Source: Exiguobacterium qingdaonense
GTDB lineage: Bacteria > Bacillota > Bacilli > Exiguobacteriales > Exiguobacteriaceae
Direction: 5' to 3'
Assembly (NCBI RefSeq): GCF_018617855.1
Contig: NZ_JACSKY010000016.1
Coordinates: 1 to 41,042, forward strand
DNA length: 41,042 nt
A program made the position numbers and the translations under genes. Positions within the stretch are counted from its first letter, which is position 1. Every line of letters begins with the position of its first letter. The notes beneath the pieces are model-generated. The model was given only the letters and a program-made list of their open reading frames with translations. It was not told the DNA's origin and ran no database searches. Of the stretch, positions 25,126 to 32,999 are shown one piece after another.

Positions 25126-26535
25126 TTACGAATAATCTGGAGGCGTCGGTCGTGTGATGAACTGTTCGAACGCATAAGCGACTCGGATCAAATCACGCTC
25201 CGCGTAGGTCGTTCCCGTGAACGATAGACCGAATGGGGCACCGCTCTCTTTTCGTTGATAAGGGATCGTAATCGTCGGATGCCCTGCTTTCGCAGCCATG
25301 TCATAGTTCATGTCATGCGGCAGGACGAGTGCATCTAGTTTATTTGACGCAAGCAATGCGTCAATCCCTTCTGTTTTCGAAAGACGGACGTCCTCGATGC
25401 GACGGTCGAGATAGCTCGCTTCAGTCAGTTTTCCAGATCGAGCGTTCGCCGCTTCAAAGATGGTCTGGCCGTGCGGAATCGACTCGGGATGTTCCGCGTT
25501 CCACTCGATCAAATCGGAAAGCGTCTTAAACGGCACGGTCGTGTTGGCAAGATACGCCTCGACCCCGAGCTTGAATTCGTCGAACAGGATGTCCGCCTGA
25601 TTTAGCGCCTCATGCTTCGGTAGCGTGACCTCGACGAGTTCGACCTCGGCTTGCCGGAGCAATCGGAGCGCCCCTTCATACAATCCGACTTCTTCTTCAG
25701 AAATGTTCGGTTTGACGAACCCGACGCGCATCCCGACCGCCTGCCTCACATCGAGACATGTCACGTATGGGGGACCGACCGGTGTCTCGAGAGTCGCGGG
25801 ATCCGATTCATCCTCACCGCACATCGATTGTAAGGCGATGACCGCATCACGAAGCGTACGCGCCATCGGTCCCGCCGTATCTTGAGAACGTGAAATCGGG
25901 ATGATCCCGGAGCGACTGATCAATCCGACCGTCGGCTTGATCCCGACGATGCTGTTATGGACACTCGGATGGATGATTGAACCGCTCGTCTCAGACCCGA
26001 CTGCGAGAAGTGTGAGGTTTGCCGCGACCGCAGAAGCCGACCCTGAGCTTGATCCCCCTACATCTAACTTGTCGCCATATGGGTTCATCGTCTGTCCACC
26101 GACGGCACTCCAGCCGTTCGGCATATCTTCCGTTAAAAAGTTCGCCCACTCGGACAGGTTCGCTTTCCCCAAGATGATGGCCCCGTCAGCTCGCAACCGT
26201 TTGACGAGCTCGGCATCTCGAGCGGCGAAATGATGTCGCATCGCGGCAGCGCCCGCTGTCGTTCGCATCAGACCGTTCGTCTCGATATTGTCCTTGATTA
26301 AGACGGGAATGCCGAGTAGCGGTTTGCGTACTCCTTTTTGGTAGGCCCGGTCTGCTGCCTCTGCCTCGAACAGGGCGTCCGGATTGACTTGAATGACGGC
26401 GTGAAGCCGTTCATTATACGTTGCAATCCGTCCTAAATAATAGGCGGTCACGTCTCTCGCCGTGAATTGTCCTTCTTTATAACCACGATGCGCACGTTCA
26501 ATCGTCAGTTCATGTAATTGGATTTGTTCCATCAT
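25126..26535 (-). CDS. Amidase signature family protein
   Basis: 469 residues. The Ser-cisSer-Lys triad is in place: Lys81 in VLIKDNIETNG, the cis-Ser in VGGSSSGSASA (160-168) and the nucleophile Ser186 in GSETSGSIIHPS. The SETSGS variant occurs in amidases distinct from GatA, so this is probably a stand-alone amide hydrolase, not the tRNA amidotransferase; no gatB or gatC is nearby. The start is one of two adjacent ATGs (26535 or 26532) after AAGGAGG. It is a single gene upstream of rlmN. Confidence 0.88.
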   Translation of the reverse strand: MMEQIQLHELTIERAHRGYKEGQFTARDVTAYYLGRIATYNERLHAVIQVNPDALFEAEAADRAYQKGVRKPLLGIPVLIKDNIETNGLMRTTAGAAAMRHHFAARDAELVKRLRADGAIILGKANLSEWANFLTEDMPNGWSAVGGQTMNPYGDKLDVGGSSSGSASAVAANLTLLAVGSETSGSIIHPSVHNSIVGIKPTVGLISRSGIIPISRSQDTAGPMARTLRDAVIALQSMCGEDESDPATLETPVGPPYVTCLDVRQAVGMRVGFVKPNISEEEVGLYEGALRLLRQAEVELVEVTLPKHEALNQADILFDEFKLGVEAYLANTTVPFKTLSDLIEWNAEHPESIPHGQTIFEAANARSGKLTEASYLDRRIEDVRLSKTEGIDALLASNKLDALVLPHDMNYDMAAKAGHPTITIPYQRKESGAPFGLSFTGTTYAERDLIRVAYAFEQFITRPTPPDYS

Positions 26536-26645
26536 GCATTCCTCCTTTATCTCTCCCCCTTTATTCGTGCTCTACGTCTGATTTCCTTTTCGTATCGCCA
26601 AGTCGATGTGTTCTTGATACACTTAAGAAAAAACAGGAGGTCCCA

Positions 26646-26807
26646 ATGACACGCTCCTACGTATTCGTGCTACTTGCCGTATTCGGTCTATTTTTCTTAC
26701 AGTTATACGGTGAAAATGTGCCGTATGGTACATTCATTTCCATCGGGTTGATCGGATTCATCATCGTCTTGACGGTTTTTCAGTTGAAACGAAAACCGAA
26801 TCATTGA
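26646..26807 (+). CDS. 53-residue membrane protein
   Basis: A small open frame supported by AGGAGG ending 5 nt before the ATG. The product begins MTRSYVFVLLAVFGLFFLQL, has a short polar turn (YGENVPYGT) and a second hydrophobic segment (FISIGLIGFIIVLTVFQL), then a basic tail KRKPNH. It thus looks like a two-segment hairpin membrane protein with cytosolic ends. The -35 element of the msrA riboswitch promoter overlaps its stop codon. No family was recognised. Confidence 0.65.
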   Translation: MTRSYVFVLLAVFGLFFLQLYGENVPYGTFISIGLIGFIIVLTVFQLKRKPNH

Positions 26808-26833
26808 CGAATGTATTTTGAGGGTGGTATGAT
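26804..26833 (+). promoter_or_regulatory. Promoter of the SAM riboswitch-msrA unit
   Basis: TTGACG (26804-26809) and TATGAT (26828-26833) are 18 bp apart, about 15 nt before the aptamer. Confidence 0.75.
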
Positions 26834-26847
26834 GCTCTCACCAACTA

Positions 26848-26950
26848 CATATCGATATCAAGAGTGAACGAGAGATCTGGCTCCGCGACTTCACAGCAAC
26901 CTGCCTATCGCAAGGTGCTACGACCAGCAAGGGAAACCTTGGACGATATG
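26848..26950 (+). ncRNA. SAM-I riboswitch (S-box)
   Basis: The S-box elements appear in order: ATATCAAGAG, GAGAGATCTGGC, CACAGCAACCTGCC, AAGGTGCTACGACCAGCAAG and GGACGATATG. P1 pairs ATATC (26855-26859) with GATAT (26945-26949), with a possible extension via CATATCG. A 14-bp terminator follows at once. SAM binding should stabilise P1 and permit the terminator, so the downstream msrA gene is predicted to be switched on when SAM is low. Confidence 0.93.
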
Positions 26951-26953
26951 ACG

Positions 26954-26989
26954 AAAGCGCTCATGTCATCCGACGTGAGCGCTTTTTTT
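26954..26989 (+). terminator. S-box expression-platform terminator
   Basis: AAAGCGCTCATGTC (26954-26967) pairs with GACGTGAGCGCTTT with a 4-nt loop, followed by seven T. It lies 30 nt before the msrA start. Confidence 0.93.
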
Positions 26990-27019
26990 GTTGAATGACG
27001 ATTTGGAGGGAACGACAGT

Positions 27020-27544
27020 ATGGAACAAGCAACATTCGCAGGCGGCTGTTTTTGGTGCATGGTGACACCATTTGAAGAACTACCAGGGATTGAAGGCATC
27101 GTATCCGGCTATATGGGCGGACAGATTGCCAATCCGACATATGAACAAGTGAAATCCGGGACGACGGGGCACCTCGAGGTCGTTCAAATCACATATGACC
27201 CAGCATTATTCTCGTATGAACGTCTTCTTGAACTGTATTGGATCCAGACCGATCCGACCGATGACGGTGGTCAATTCCAAGACCGGGGACCTCAGTATGC
27301 CCCGGCCATCTTCTACCACACAGAAGAACAACGAATCTCCGCTGAGGCGAGTCGCGATGTGTTGGCGGCGAGCGGACGCTTCACGGCTCCGATTGTCACG
27401 AAAATCATTCCGGCGACGACGTTCTTCGCTGCAGAAGACTACCATCAGGATTATCATAAAAAGAATCCGAAGCACTACAAGGAAGACCGGGCCATCTCGG
27501 GACGCGACGAGTTCATCGAAGAGAACTGGACGGAAACCGTATAA
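27020..27544 (+). CDS. msrA: Peptide methionine-S-sulfoxide reductase MsrA
   Basis: 174 residues. The catalytic motif GGCFWC (residues 8-13) gives Cys10 as the nucleophile. The family blocks GYMGGQIANPTYEQVKSGTTGH and YWIQTDPTDDGGQFQDRGPQY follow, and AEDYHQDY lies near the end. The enzyme reduces methionine-S-sulfoxide, in protein or free, and repairs oxidised methionine. The ribosome site GGAGG lies about 10 nt upstream. Control by a SAM riboswitch and terminator immediately before it ties repair to methionine/SAM status. The usual msrB partner is not in the window. Confidence 0.95.
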   Translation: MEQATFAGGCFWCMVTPFEELPGIEGIVSGYMGGQIANPTYEQVKSGTTGHLEVVQITYDPALFSYERLLELYWIQTDPTDDGGQFQDRGPQYAPAIFYHTEEQRISAEASRDVLAASGRFTAPIVTKIIPATTFFAAEDYHQDYHKKNPKHYKEDRAISGRDEFIEENWTETV

Positions 27545-27552
27545 CGGTCATC

Positions 27553-27581
27553 AGACGCGAATTTTAGCATTCTCGTCTTTT
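27553..27581 (+). terminator. msrA terminator
   Basis: AGACG (27553-27557) pairs with CGTCT (27574-27578) and, after one mismatch, GAAT with ATTC; TTTT follows. The stem is short. Confidence 0.6.
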
Positions 27582-27645
27582 CATAAGACCAATAATCGGG
27601 AAAAGGCTATTAATGGTTCATACATCCGAAAAGGAGGATTCATAT

Positions 27646-28167
27646 ATGAAGACAAGTACGAAACTCATCATCGGTGTGATCGGCGTAGCCGTAATCGCTG
27701 TTGCCTGGTGGCTCATCTCCCCACTATTTTTAACCGAGACGGTCGACGAAGGATTGCCGCCGACAGCAGTTGAGACGCCTGCTCCAGAAGAAGGGACAGA
27801 GGAAGAGACAGCTGAGACACCAGAAGCACAACCGAGTCAAACCGAAGTAGCGGGTGTGTTCATGGACGGGGAGAAAAATTATGAGACGACCGGCACGATC
27901 CGCTCGGTCGAGGCAGAAGACGGGACGTACCTCCGATTTGAAGAGTTCGAAACGACGAACGGTCCGGACTTATTCGTCTATTTGACGAAACCAGGTCAAG
28001 AGACGACCGAAGGCGTCAGTCTAGGGGCGTTAAAAGGAAACATCGGGAATCAAAACTACTTGGTCCCGGCGGATGTGAATCTAGAAGAGTACAACACCGT
28101 CGTCATCTGGTGCCGTGCATTCAGCGCGACGTTCGGGACGGGAGAACTGACTGTTACAAGTGAATGA
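27646..28167 (+). CDS. Membrane-anchored DM13 domain protein
   Basis: 173 residues from the ATG at 27646, 8 nt after AGGAGG; the longer frame to 27613 lacks a site. An N-terminal membrane anchor (about 8-28) is followed by an acidic Glu/Thr/Pro linker and a DM13 domain: TTGTIRSVEAEDGTYLRF, GPDLFVYLT and YNTVVIWCRAFSATFG. DM13 domains have been proposed to act in extracytoplasmic electron transfer or as a redox cysteine-containing domain. The single Cys in VVIWCRAF is the conserved one. It may have its own promoter after the msrA terminator. Confidence 0.82.
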   Translation: MKTSTKLIIGVIGVAVIAVAWWLISPLFLTETVDEGLPPTAVETPAPEEGTEEETAETPEAQPSQTEVAGVFMDGEKNYETTGTIRSVEAEDGTYLRFEEFETTNGPDLFVYLTKPGQETTEGVSLGALKGNIGNQNYLVPADVNLEEYNTVVIWCRAFSATFGTGELTVTSE

Positions 28168-28176
28168 AATGACTGA

Positions 28177-28209
28177 AGGGTGGCTGACTGAATCAGCCAC
28201 CCTGTTTTA
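28177..28209 (+). terminator. Terminator of the DM13 gene
   Basis: AGGGTGGCTGA (28177-28187) pairs with TCAGCCACCCT (28193-28203), followed by GTTTTATTT. Confidence 0.88.
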
Positions 28210-28299
28210 TTTAAAATTGGCTGTAAAGACATCCAACAACAATTGAGAACATGCTATCCTATATGTAAATAAGTGTAATTCAATTGAAGAGATACGATT

Positions 28300-28545
28300 A
28301 TGGAGCAGATTGTGTCACAACCATACAAATACTACTTTTGGAAACGTTTCTTTCTATTCTTCATTCCATTGATGGTGGTCGGTATATTATCCGAACCGAT
28401 GATCATTCAGAATCCATTTGAGGAACTCGAAGACTATGGAGCATTTTTATTCTTCATACTATTTTACATCATCGTCTTTGGAGGCTTGGCAGCTCTTATT
28501 GTTTCAATCATGTGGCGGATTAGACAGTTCAAGTTGAAACATTAA
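28300..28545 (+). CDS. Small two-segment membrane protein, unrecognised
   Basis: 81 residues. Hydrophobic segments lie near 15-33 and 46-70, with an acidic turn between (NPFEELEDYG) and a basic C-terminus (RIRQFKLKH). The ribosome site is weak (GAAGAGA). The composition is plausible for a real protein, but A+T-rich sequence around it and the weak start lower confidence. No family was recognised. Confidence 0.5.
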   Translation: MEQIVSQPYKYYFWKRFFLFFIPLMVVGILSEPMIIQNPFEELEDYGAFLFFILFYIIVFGGLAALIVSIMWRIRQFKLKH

Positions 28546-28602
28546 TTTCATTATTGATTACGCCATCTCCTGCTCTCCCTCCAACGATCGAAACATCCTC
28601 AA

Positions 28603-28650
28603 AACAAAAACCCTGAATGGCACTCTCTCACGAGTGCGCATTCAAGGTTC
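28603..28650 (-). terminator. glcU terminator
   Basis: A long interrupted stem (CCTGAATG.../...CATTCAAGG with inner GCACTC/GAGTGC) is followed by TTTTTG on the minus strand, just after the glcU stop. Confidence 0.8.
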
Positions 28651-28671
28651 TTTTCAGTTCATAATTGAAAA

Positions 28672-29535
28672 TTAACTCTTGGCAATCCCAAGCATAAATC
28701 CGGCGGAGACAATCAAACCGATTCCCATAAAGACATAGACACGTTCTTTCGTCGTCTTCTCTTCTTTCAATAGATAGATTCCACCGAGTGTCGCCACGAC
28801 GACATTCAACTGGGATAAGGCGAACGAGGTCGCGATCCCGACTTCTCCGCTTGAGACGAAAAGTCCAAAGTTCCCGATTCCCCACGCAATCCCGGCCAAG
28901 ATGTTCTTGAACGTACGCGGGTCAATTTTCTTCACGTCCTTCTCCCGAAGACTGAAGAGGAGTGCTGCGATGAACATCCCGACGGATTGTGGGAGAATCG
29001 CGGTGATCCCTTCTACTTCAAAGTAATTCGTCAAGACGGCATACGTGACGTAACCGATACTCGAGACGAATAGGACGAGTAGTCCCTTCTTCAAGGCACC
29101 GGCACTGTCTTGATCTTTCTTCTGTTGGTATGAGGTCATGGTCGCCCCGATGATGATCAAGACGAGCGCCGAGAACCCTAACCATAGCTCGGTCGTCGTC
29201 TGCCAGTCCCCGAGAACGATGACGCCAAATAGAGACGTCCCGACGAGCTGCATCCCTGTACTGATCGGCATCGCCTTCGAGACACTTAAGATTTGGAACG
29301 ACTGGAACTGCAAATATTGTCCGAGCGCCCAGAACGCCCCTGAGATAAACCCGGTCACGATGGCGAGTGTCGTGAACTCCGGTCGGAAGACGAGGGCGAT
29401 CACCGTCGCCATAACCATCGCCCCGATCGTCGTTCCGATCAACTGCTGAATCGGTTTCCCGCCTACTTTCGACACGATGAGCGGGATACTCCCCCACATG
29501 AGTGCCGGTAAGAGTGCCAACAAAATCATTTCCAT
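28672..29535 (-). CDS. glcU: GRP-family sugar uptake permease (GlcU-like)
   Basis: 287 residues from the ATG at 29535, preceded by AGG 8 nt upstream; a GTG at 29544 and an ATG at 29529 are alternatives. Ten hydrophobic segments. The family features are GSIPLIVSKVGGKP near the start and the GYVTYAVLTNYF and AGIAWGIGNFGLFVSSGEVG blocks. The glucose/ribose uptake (GRP) proteins move sugar by proton coupling. In Bacillus glcU accompanies gdh, but no dehydrogenase gene is adjacent here, so the substrate is inferred only from the family. Confidence 0.88.
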   Translation of the reverse strand: MEMILLALLPALMWGSIPLIVSKVGGKPIQQLIGTTIGAMVMATVIALVFRPEFTTLAIVTGFISGAFWALGQYLQFQSFQILSVSKAMPISTGMQLVGTSLFGVIVLGDWQTTTELWLGFSALVLIIIGATMTSYQQKKDQDSAGALKKGLLVLFVSSIGYVTYAVLTNYFEVEGITAILPQSVGMFIAALLFSLREKDVKKIDPRTFKNILAGIAWGIGNFGLFVSSGEVGIATSFALSQLNVVVATLGGIYLLKEEKTTKERVYVFMGIGLIVSAGFMLGIAKS

Positions 29536-29618
29536 GAAGCACACCTGCTTTCTTAATATAACGTCTAACTTGAATTTCCCAAGCTTTTCATTTTATAAAC
29601 CTAAATTGAAAAAGGGAA

Positions 29619-29648
29619 TTGCCATATTGAATACTACGATGATATAAT
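29619..29648 (+). promoter_or_regulatory. tRNA-Ala promoter
   Basis: TTGCCA (29619-29624) and TATAAT (29643-29648) are separated by 18 bp, 10 nt before the tRNA. Confidence 0.8.
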
Positions 29649-29658
29649 GATTTCGAAC

Positions 29659-29731
29659 GGGGCATTAGCTCAGCTGGGAGAGCGCTACGCTGGCAGCGTA
29701 GAGGTCAGGGGTTCGAGCCCCCTATGCTCCA
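29659..29731 (+). tRNA. tRNA-Ala (anticodon GGC)
   Basis: 73 nt. The acceptor GGGGCAT pairs with ATGCTCC (one G-U). The D-loop contains AGCTCAGCTGGGAGAGC, the anticodon stem-loop is CTACG-CTGGCAG-CGTAG with anticodon GGC, and the T-arm is AGGGG-TTCGAGC-CCCCT. The CCA is not encoded beyond the discriminator. It is an isolated tRNA gene with its own promoter and terminator. Confidence 0.97.
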
Positions 29732-29738
29732 TTAATTT

Positions 29739-29768
29739 GTCACATCTCGGATGAGGTGTGACTTTTTT
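29739..29768 (+). terminator. tRNA-Ala terminator
   Basis: GTCACATCTC (29739-29748) pairs with GAGGTGTGAC (29753-29762), one G-U, followed by six T. Confidence 0.9.
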
Positions 29769-29843
29769 ATTGACCTGGTGCGATTCAACCCCTTGGTGAA
29801 CGGGTAATGAAAGATAGACTTTTTCATACAAGGGGGAATTATG

Positions 29844-30176
29844 ATGGAACGCACATCTGTCGAGGAGACATTGACGAGCGTGGTCGAATGCTTGCGCGCT
29901 TGCAATCACTGTTTCTCTAAAAGTTTACAAGAAGAAGATTTGCACATGTTCACCGAATGCATCCGACTGACTCGGGAATGCTCAGACATCTGCACGCTAG
30001 CTTTAAACGCCTTAGAGTCAGACTCCGCTTTTTCTAAACCAATCCTCTCGCTATGTGCCCAAATATGCGATACATGTGCCGTCGAATGTGGACGTCATTT
30101 GCACGACCATTGCCAAGCTTGCGCGAAAGCTTGTGAGCGTTGTGCAGAAGCATGTCGTACGCTCGTCGCCGCTTAA
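29844..30176 (+). CDS. Cys-rich four-helix-bundle copper-binding protein (Csp-like)
   Basis: About 110 residues with 15 cysteines, mostly in CxxxC and CxxC spacing along helices (for example LRACNHCF, LCAQICDTCAVEC, CQACAKACERCAEAC). This is the layout of the four-helix-bundle copper storage proteins (Csp, formerly DUF326), which bind many Cu(I) ions inside the bundle. There is no signal peptide, so it should be cytosolic. Two adjacent ATGs (29841, 29844) follow AGGGGG; the second is better spaced. It sits alone between two terminators. No copper exporter or regulator is adjacent. Confidence 0.87.
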   Translation: MERTSVEETLTSVVECLRACNHCFSKSLQEEDLHMFTECIRLTRECSDICTLALNALESDSAFSKPILSLCAQICDTCAVECGRHLHDHCQACAKACERCAEACRTLVAA

Positions 30177-30187
30177 GCACGACATTT

Positions 30188-30213
30188 GTCTAACTTTCTG
30201 TTAGACTTTTTTT
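30188..30213 (+). terminator. Terminator after the copper-binding gene
   Basis: GTCTAAC (30188-30194) pairs with GTTAGAC (30200-30206), then seven T. Confidence 0.9.
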
Positions 30214-30244
30214 ATTGCAAACGGCAAACGAAAGAAGGTTAATG

Positions 30245-30811
30245 ATGAATCATACTATTTTCGCACTCGACGTGGAGACGGCAAACCGTGACAGTAGAAG
30301 CATCTGTTCTGTCGGATGGAGCATCCTCCAAGACGGGAATGTGGTCGAGACCGACCAGCGCCTCGTCAATCCGGAGGAAGATTTTGATATGGGCAACGTT
30401 CGCGTTCATGGCATTCGTCCGAGTGATGTATGGGATGCACCGGCATTACCGGAAGTACTTGACTCTCTTTACCCGATGTTACGGGAAGTCGACCTCGTCA
30501 TCGCACATAACGCCTCATTCGACATGGGTGCCTTGAAGAAAGCGATCGTCAAGTACGACCTATTCGATTTTCCGACAATCGAATACGGGTGTACGGTCAA
30601 ACTGTCACGAAAACTATATCCCGGGCTGCCGAACCATAAGTTAAACACGATGGCGGAGTACTTGAACGTGCCGTTTATCCACCATGATGCTGCCGAGGAC
30701 GCACGCGTATGTGCGTTACTCATGCGTGATATGATGCAGAAGACGGGCATTACAGACGCAAAAGAGTTACACCGTTATACGTCCGTCAAAACGGGCACGC
30801 TCGCATACTAA
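30245..30811 (+). CDS. DEDDh-family 3'-5' exonuclease
   Basis: 188 residues from the ATG at 30245, 6 nt after AGAAGG. The DnaQ-like Exo motifs are ALDVETA (Asp9, Glu11), VIAHNASFDMGAL and HHDAAEDARVCA, with His and Asp as the DEDDh catalytic pair. It is a short single-domain member, similar to epsilon-subunit-like or general 3'-5' exonucleases that trim DNA or RNA. There is no helicase or polymerase domain. A terminator hairpin overlaps the convergent gene end. Confidence 0.87.
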   Translation: MNHTIFALDVETANRDSRSICSVGWSILQDGNVVETDQRLVNPEEDFDMGNVRVHGIRPSDVWDAPALPEVLDSLYPMLREVDLVIAHNASFDMGALKKAIVKYDLFDFPTIEYGCTVKLSRKLYPGLPNHKLNTMAEYLNVPFIHHDAAEDARVCALLMRDMMQKTGITDAKELHRYTSVKTGTLAY

Positions 30812-30842
30812 ACCGGCCGCTAAATTGTGGCCGGTTATTTTT
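30811..30842. terminator. Bidirectional terminator overlapping a stop codon
   Basis: ACCGGCC pairs with GGCCGGT around a loop of about 10 nt, followed by a T-rich tract. The minus-strand gene's stop (30835-30837) lies inside it. Confidence 0.8.
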
Positions 30843-31896
30843 TGAACACCCAACGCTTTTGAATATAATAACTGACAAAAAATAGAACGCTATCGACGAT
30901 GACTTTTATAACGACCTCCCCTTGTCTGAAAAGAAGGAACAAGAGATACACGAAAAAAGCCGAGACGGCCATTTGAAGAACGACGAGCCCAAAGTATTTA
31001 GGAAGTGACCGACGAGCGTCCGAATGGAAGACCACTTTTCGATTCACCATGTAATTGAACAAAGATGAGATGATTCGGGCAAGTACGGTCGCGGTGATGA
31101 CATGGGTCGTATCGAAATATGGAGATAACATATATATGAAAATTGCATACATTCCGACGTCGACAAGAAATGAGGCGACAGACGATAACGAATACAACAG
31201 GAACATTCGATAAATCATGATCGAGTCGAGCACTGGTCTAAAATGAGATGAATCGTTTTCATTTTCATATATGGTTTGGATGGTCGTCTGTTGAATCGGG
31301 ACCTGTAGACGCTTCGTGAACGTGAGCATGTTCATTTCAAACTCGTATCGATTTCCGGGGACATCGAGCAGTTGTCTCGCATACCGCATCGGGATGGCAC
31401 GTAACCCGGTCTGTGTATCTTTCAGTTTTAATCCGCTCCCGACAAGCATGACGAGCCGCGTCGCCTGATTCCCGAACCGACTTCGAAATGGAATCTCATC
31501 CCCGCTAAAATCTCGGCAGCCCATGATGAGATGATGTGGCTTGTTCACACCTTCCTCATACACATTGACAACATCTTCCGGTAAATGTTGCCCGTCGGCA
31601 TCGACGGTGATCACGCCTAATCTGTTTGGATACGTATCAATCACGTACTGTAATCCCGTCTTGAGTGCAGCTCCTTTTCCTTTGTTCTGCTCATGGACCA
31701 ATACTTGATCGACTAAAGGCCCAACTGTATCAAAAATGGTTTCGGATGACGGACTACTTCCATCATTGACAACGATAATAGTCGAAAACCCGCTCGCCCT
31801 CAACTTCTCCACGAGTGTGTTGAGCGCATCGTCAGGGTTATAGGCCGGAATCAAAATCGTATACGCTTGGCGTGTCTCCACTTCTTGCATTTGCAT
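30835..31896 (-). CDS. Glycosyltransferase family 2 fused to GtrA-like membrane domain
   Basis: 353 residues from the ATG at 31896, 6 nt after GGAGGGG. Residues 1-230 form a GT2 domain: TILIPAYNP, IIVVNDGSS, the DxD-like VDADGQHLP and a polyprenyl-phosphate mannosyltransferase-like GKGAALKTGLQ. The C-terminal 120 residues carry four membrane segments of the GtrA type (LVDVGMYAIFIYML ... NYMVNRKVVFHS ... QKRWVFKK). Normally GtrA flips the lipid-linked sugar that a separate GT2 makes, so the fusion suggests one polypeptide for both steps. The wall polymer is unknown. Confidence 0.88.
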   Translation of the reverse strand: MQMQEVETRQAYTILIPAYNPDDALNTLVEKLRASGFSTIIVVNDGSSPSSETIFDTVGPLVDQVLVHEQNKGKGAALKTGLQYVIDTYPNRLGVITVDADGQHLPEDVVNVYEEGVNKPHHLIMGCRDFSGDEIPFRSRFGNQATRLVMLVGSGLKLKDTQTGLRAIPMRYARQLLDVPGNRYEFEMNMLTFTKRLQVPIQQTTIQTIYENENDSSHFRPVLDSIMIYRMFLLYSLSSVASFLVDVGMYAIFIYMLSPYFDTTHVITATVLARIISSLFNYMVNRKVVFHSDARRSLPKYFGLVVLQMAVSAFFVYLLFLLFRQGEVVIKVIVDSVLFFVSYYIQKRWVFKK

Positions 31897-31953
31897 CGCC
31901 ACCCCTCCTTCATTTCCTTTATACCCTAAGCAACGGATTCACATTCCCAGTAA

Positions 31954-31984
31954 AAAAAGCATCAGCGCTAAGGCTGATGCTTGA
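31954..31984 (-). terminator. Terminator of the CaCA exchanger gene
   Basis: AGCATCAGC pairs with GCTGATGCT around a 6-nt loop; six T follow on the minus strand. Confidence 0.88.
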
Positions 31985-31986
31985 AA

Positions 31987-32976
31987 TCATCCGATAAAGA
32001 TCAAGTAAGAAGAAACAAAGTAAACGACTAATACGAGAAGTGACGGGATCACATAACGTACTTTCGATGTTACCTGTTGTCTGAGCACACTATACATGAC
32101 GAGAATCGACAAGATGGTGATACCGACCGCGGACACGAGGTGTGACGTCGATACGTCCGCCAAGATCGAGCCGCCTCGATAGAAGACATCCGATAGAGCA
32201 ATAATCAACATGTTGAAGATGTTCGAACCGAGAATCGAACCGAACGCCAAGTTGACGTTCCGAAGTTTGAGCGCCATGAACACGGCGACCGCTTCCGGTA
32301 ATGACGTCGAGGCTGCGATGAGAAAACTTCCGACGAAACTCGAACCGAGTCCGGTGACGACGGCGATCTGGTCCCCCGTGACAGAGAGGGCCGTACCTGC
32401 ACCCATGATGACGACAGCCGCGATGAGGAAACCTAGACCGGCTCGTCTCAGTGTGATATCTTCATATTTGCTGACGACGACCTCCTCTTCCGCTTCCTGT
32501 TCTGCGACCGGGTCTTTCGGTTGTTTCCCGATATAGTAAATCCCAACCCCATACAATATCGCAATCAACAACGCATCGACACCGATTCCGATGAATGTCA
32601 TGTCAACGCGGACGATTAAGGCAATCAATGTCGTGACGGTCAGTAACAACCCGAGTCCGGCCGTGTATAAATGGTCACGACTCGCATAATTGAACAGTTG
32701 CTTTTGTCTGAAATAAAGATCAAACATCGCCAAGATAAAGATATTGAACAAGTTCGAACCGAGCATATTGCCGATGGCGATATCCGGGTTGTCAATCATG
32801 ACTGCCGAGATACTTGTCGTCACTTCTGGCAACGAAGTGGCTCCTGCTAGAAGAATCGTACCGACGAGCATGCCTCCCATTTTAGACTTTTCACTCATCA
32901 CATCAGCGTACGTCGACAACTTGATTGCCGCGTAGACTGTGAGGGCCGCAGCCAATAAGAAATAAACAAATACCAT
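31987..32976 (-). CDS. CaCA-family cation exchanger (YrbG type), putative Mn2+ exporter
   Basis: 329 residues and about ten membrane segments. The two alpha-repeats are LLAGATSLPEVTTSISAV plus IGNMLGSNLFNIF, and IAASTSLPEAVAVFMAL plus FGSILGSNIFNML, the CaCA hallmarks. Family members exchange Ca2+ for Na+ or H+. A Mn2+ riboswitch of the yybP-ykoY type lies directly upstream, so the physiological substrate is probably manganese, perhaps along with calcium. This is an inference from regulation; ion selectivity cannot be read from the motif. The ATG follows AAGGAGG. Confidence 0.9.
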   Translation of the reverse strand: MVFVYFLLAAALTVYAAIKLSTYADVMSEKSKMGGMLVGTILLAGATSLPEVTTSISAVMIDNPDIAIGNMLGSNLFNIFILAMFDLYFRQKQLFNYASRDHLYTAGLGLLLTVTTLIALIVRVDMTFIGIGVDALLIAILYGVGIYYIGKQPKDPVAEQEAEEEVVVSKYEDITLRRAGLGFLIAAVVIMGAGTALSVTGDQIAVVTGLGSSFVGSFLIAASTSLPEAVAVFMALKLRNVNLAFGSILGSNIFNMLIIALSDVFYRGGSILADVSTSHLVSAVGITILSILVMYSVLRQQVTSKVRYVIPSLLVLVVYFVSSYLIFIG

Positions 32977-32999
32977 CTTTTCTCCTCCTTAAGATAAAC

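Noticed and set aside
27613-27645. Upstream start of the DM13 protein
   Set aside because: No ribosome site there, and it would add a polar segment ahead of the membrane anchor; AGGAGG precedes 27646.
29685-29909. Minus-strand open frame over tRNA-Ala
   Set aside because: It covers a clear tRNA gene and the start of the copper-binding gene.
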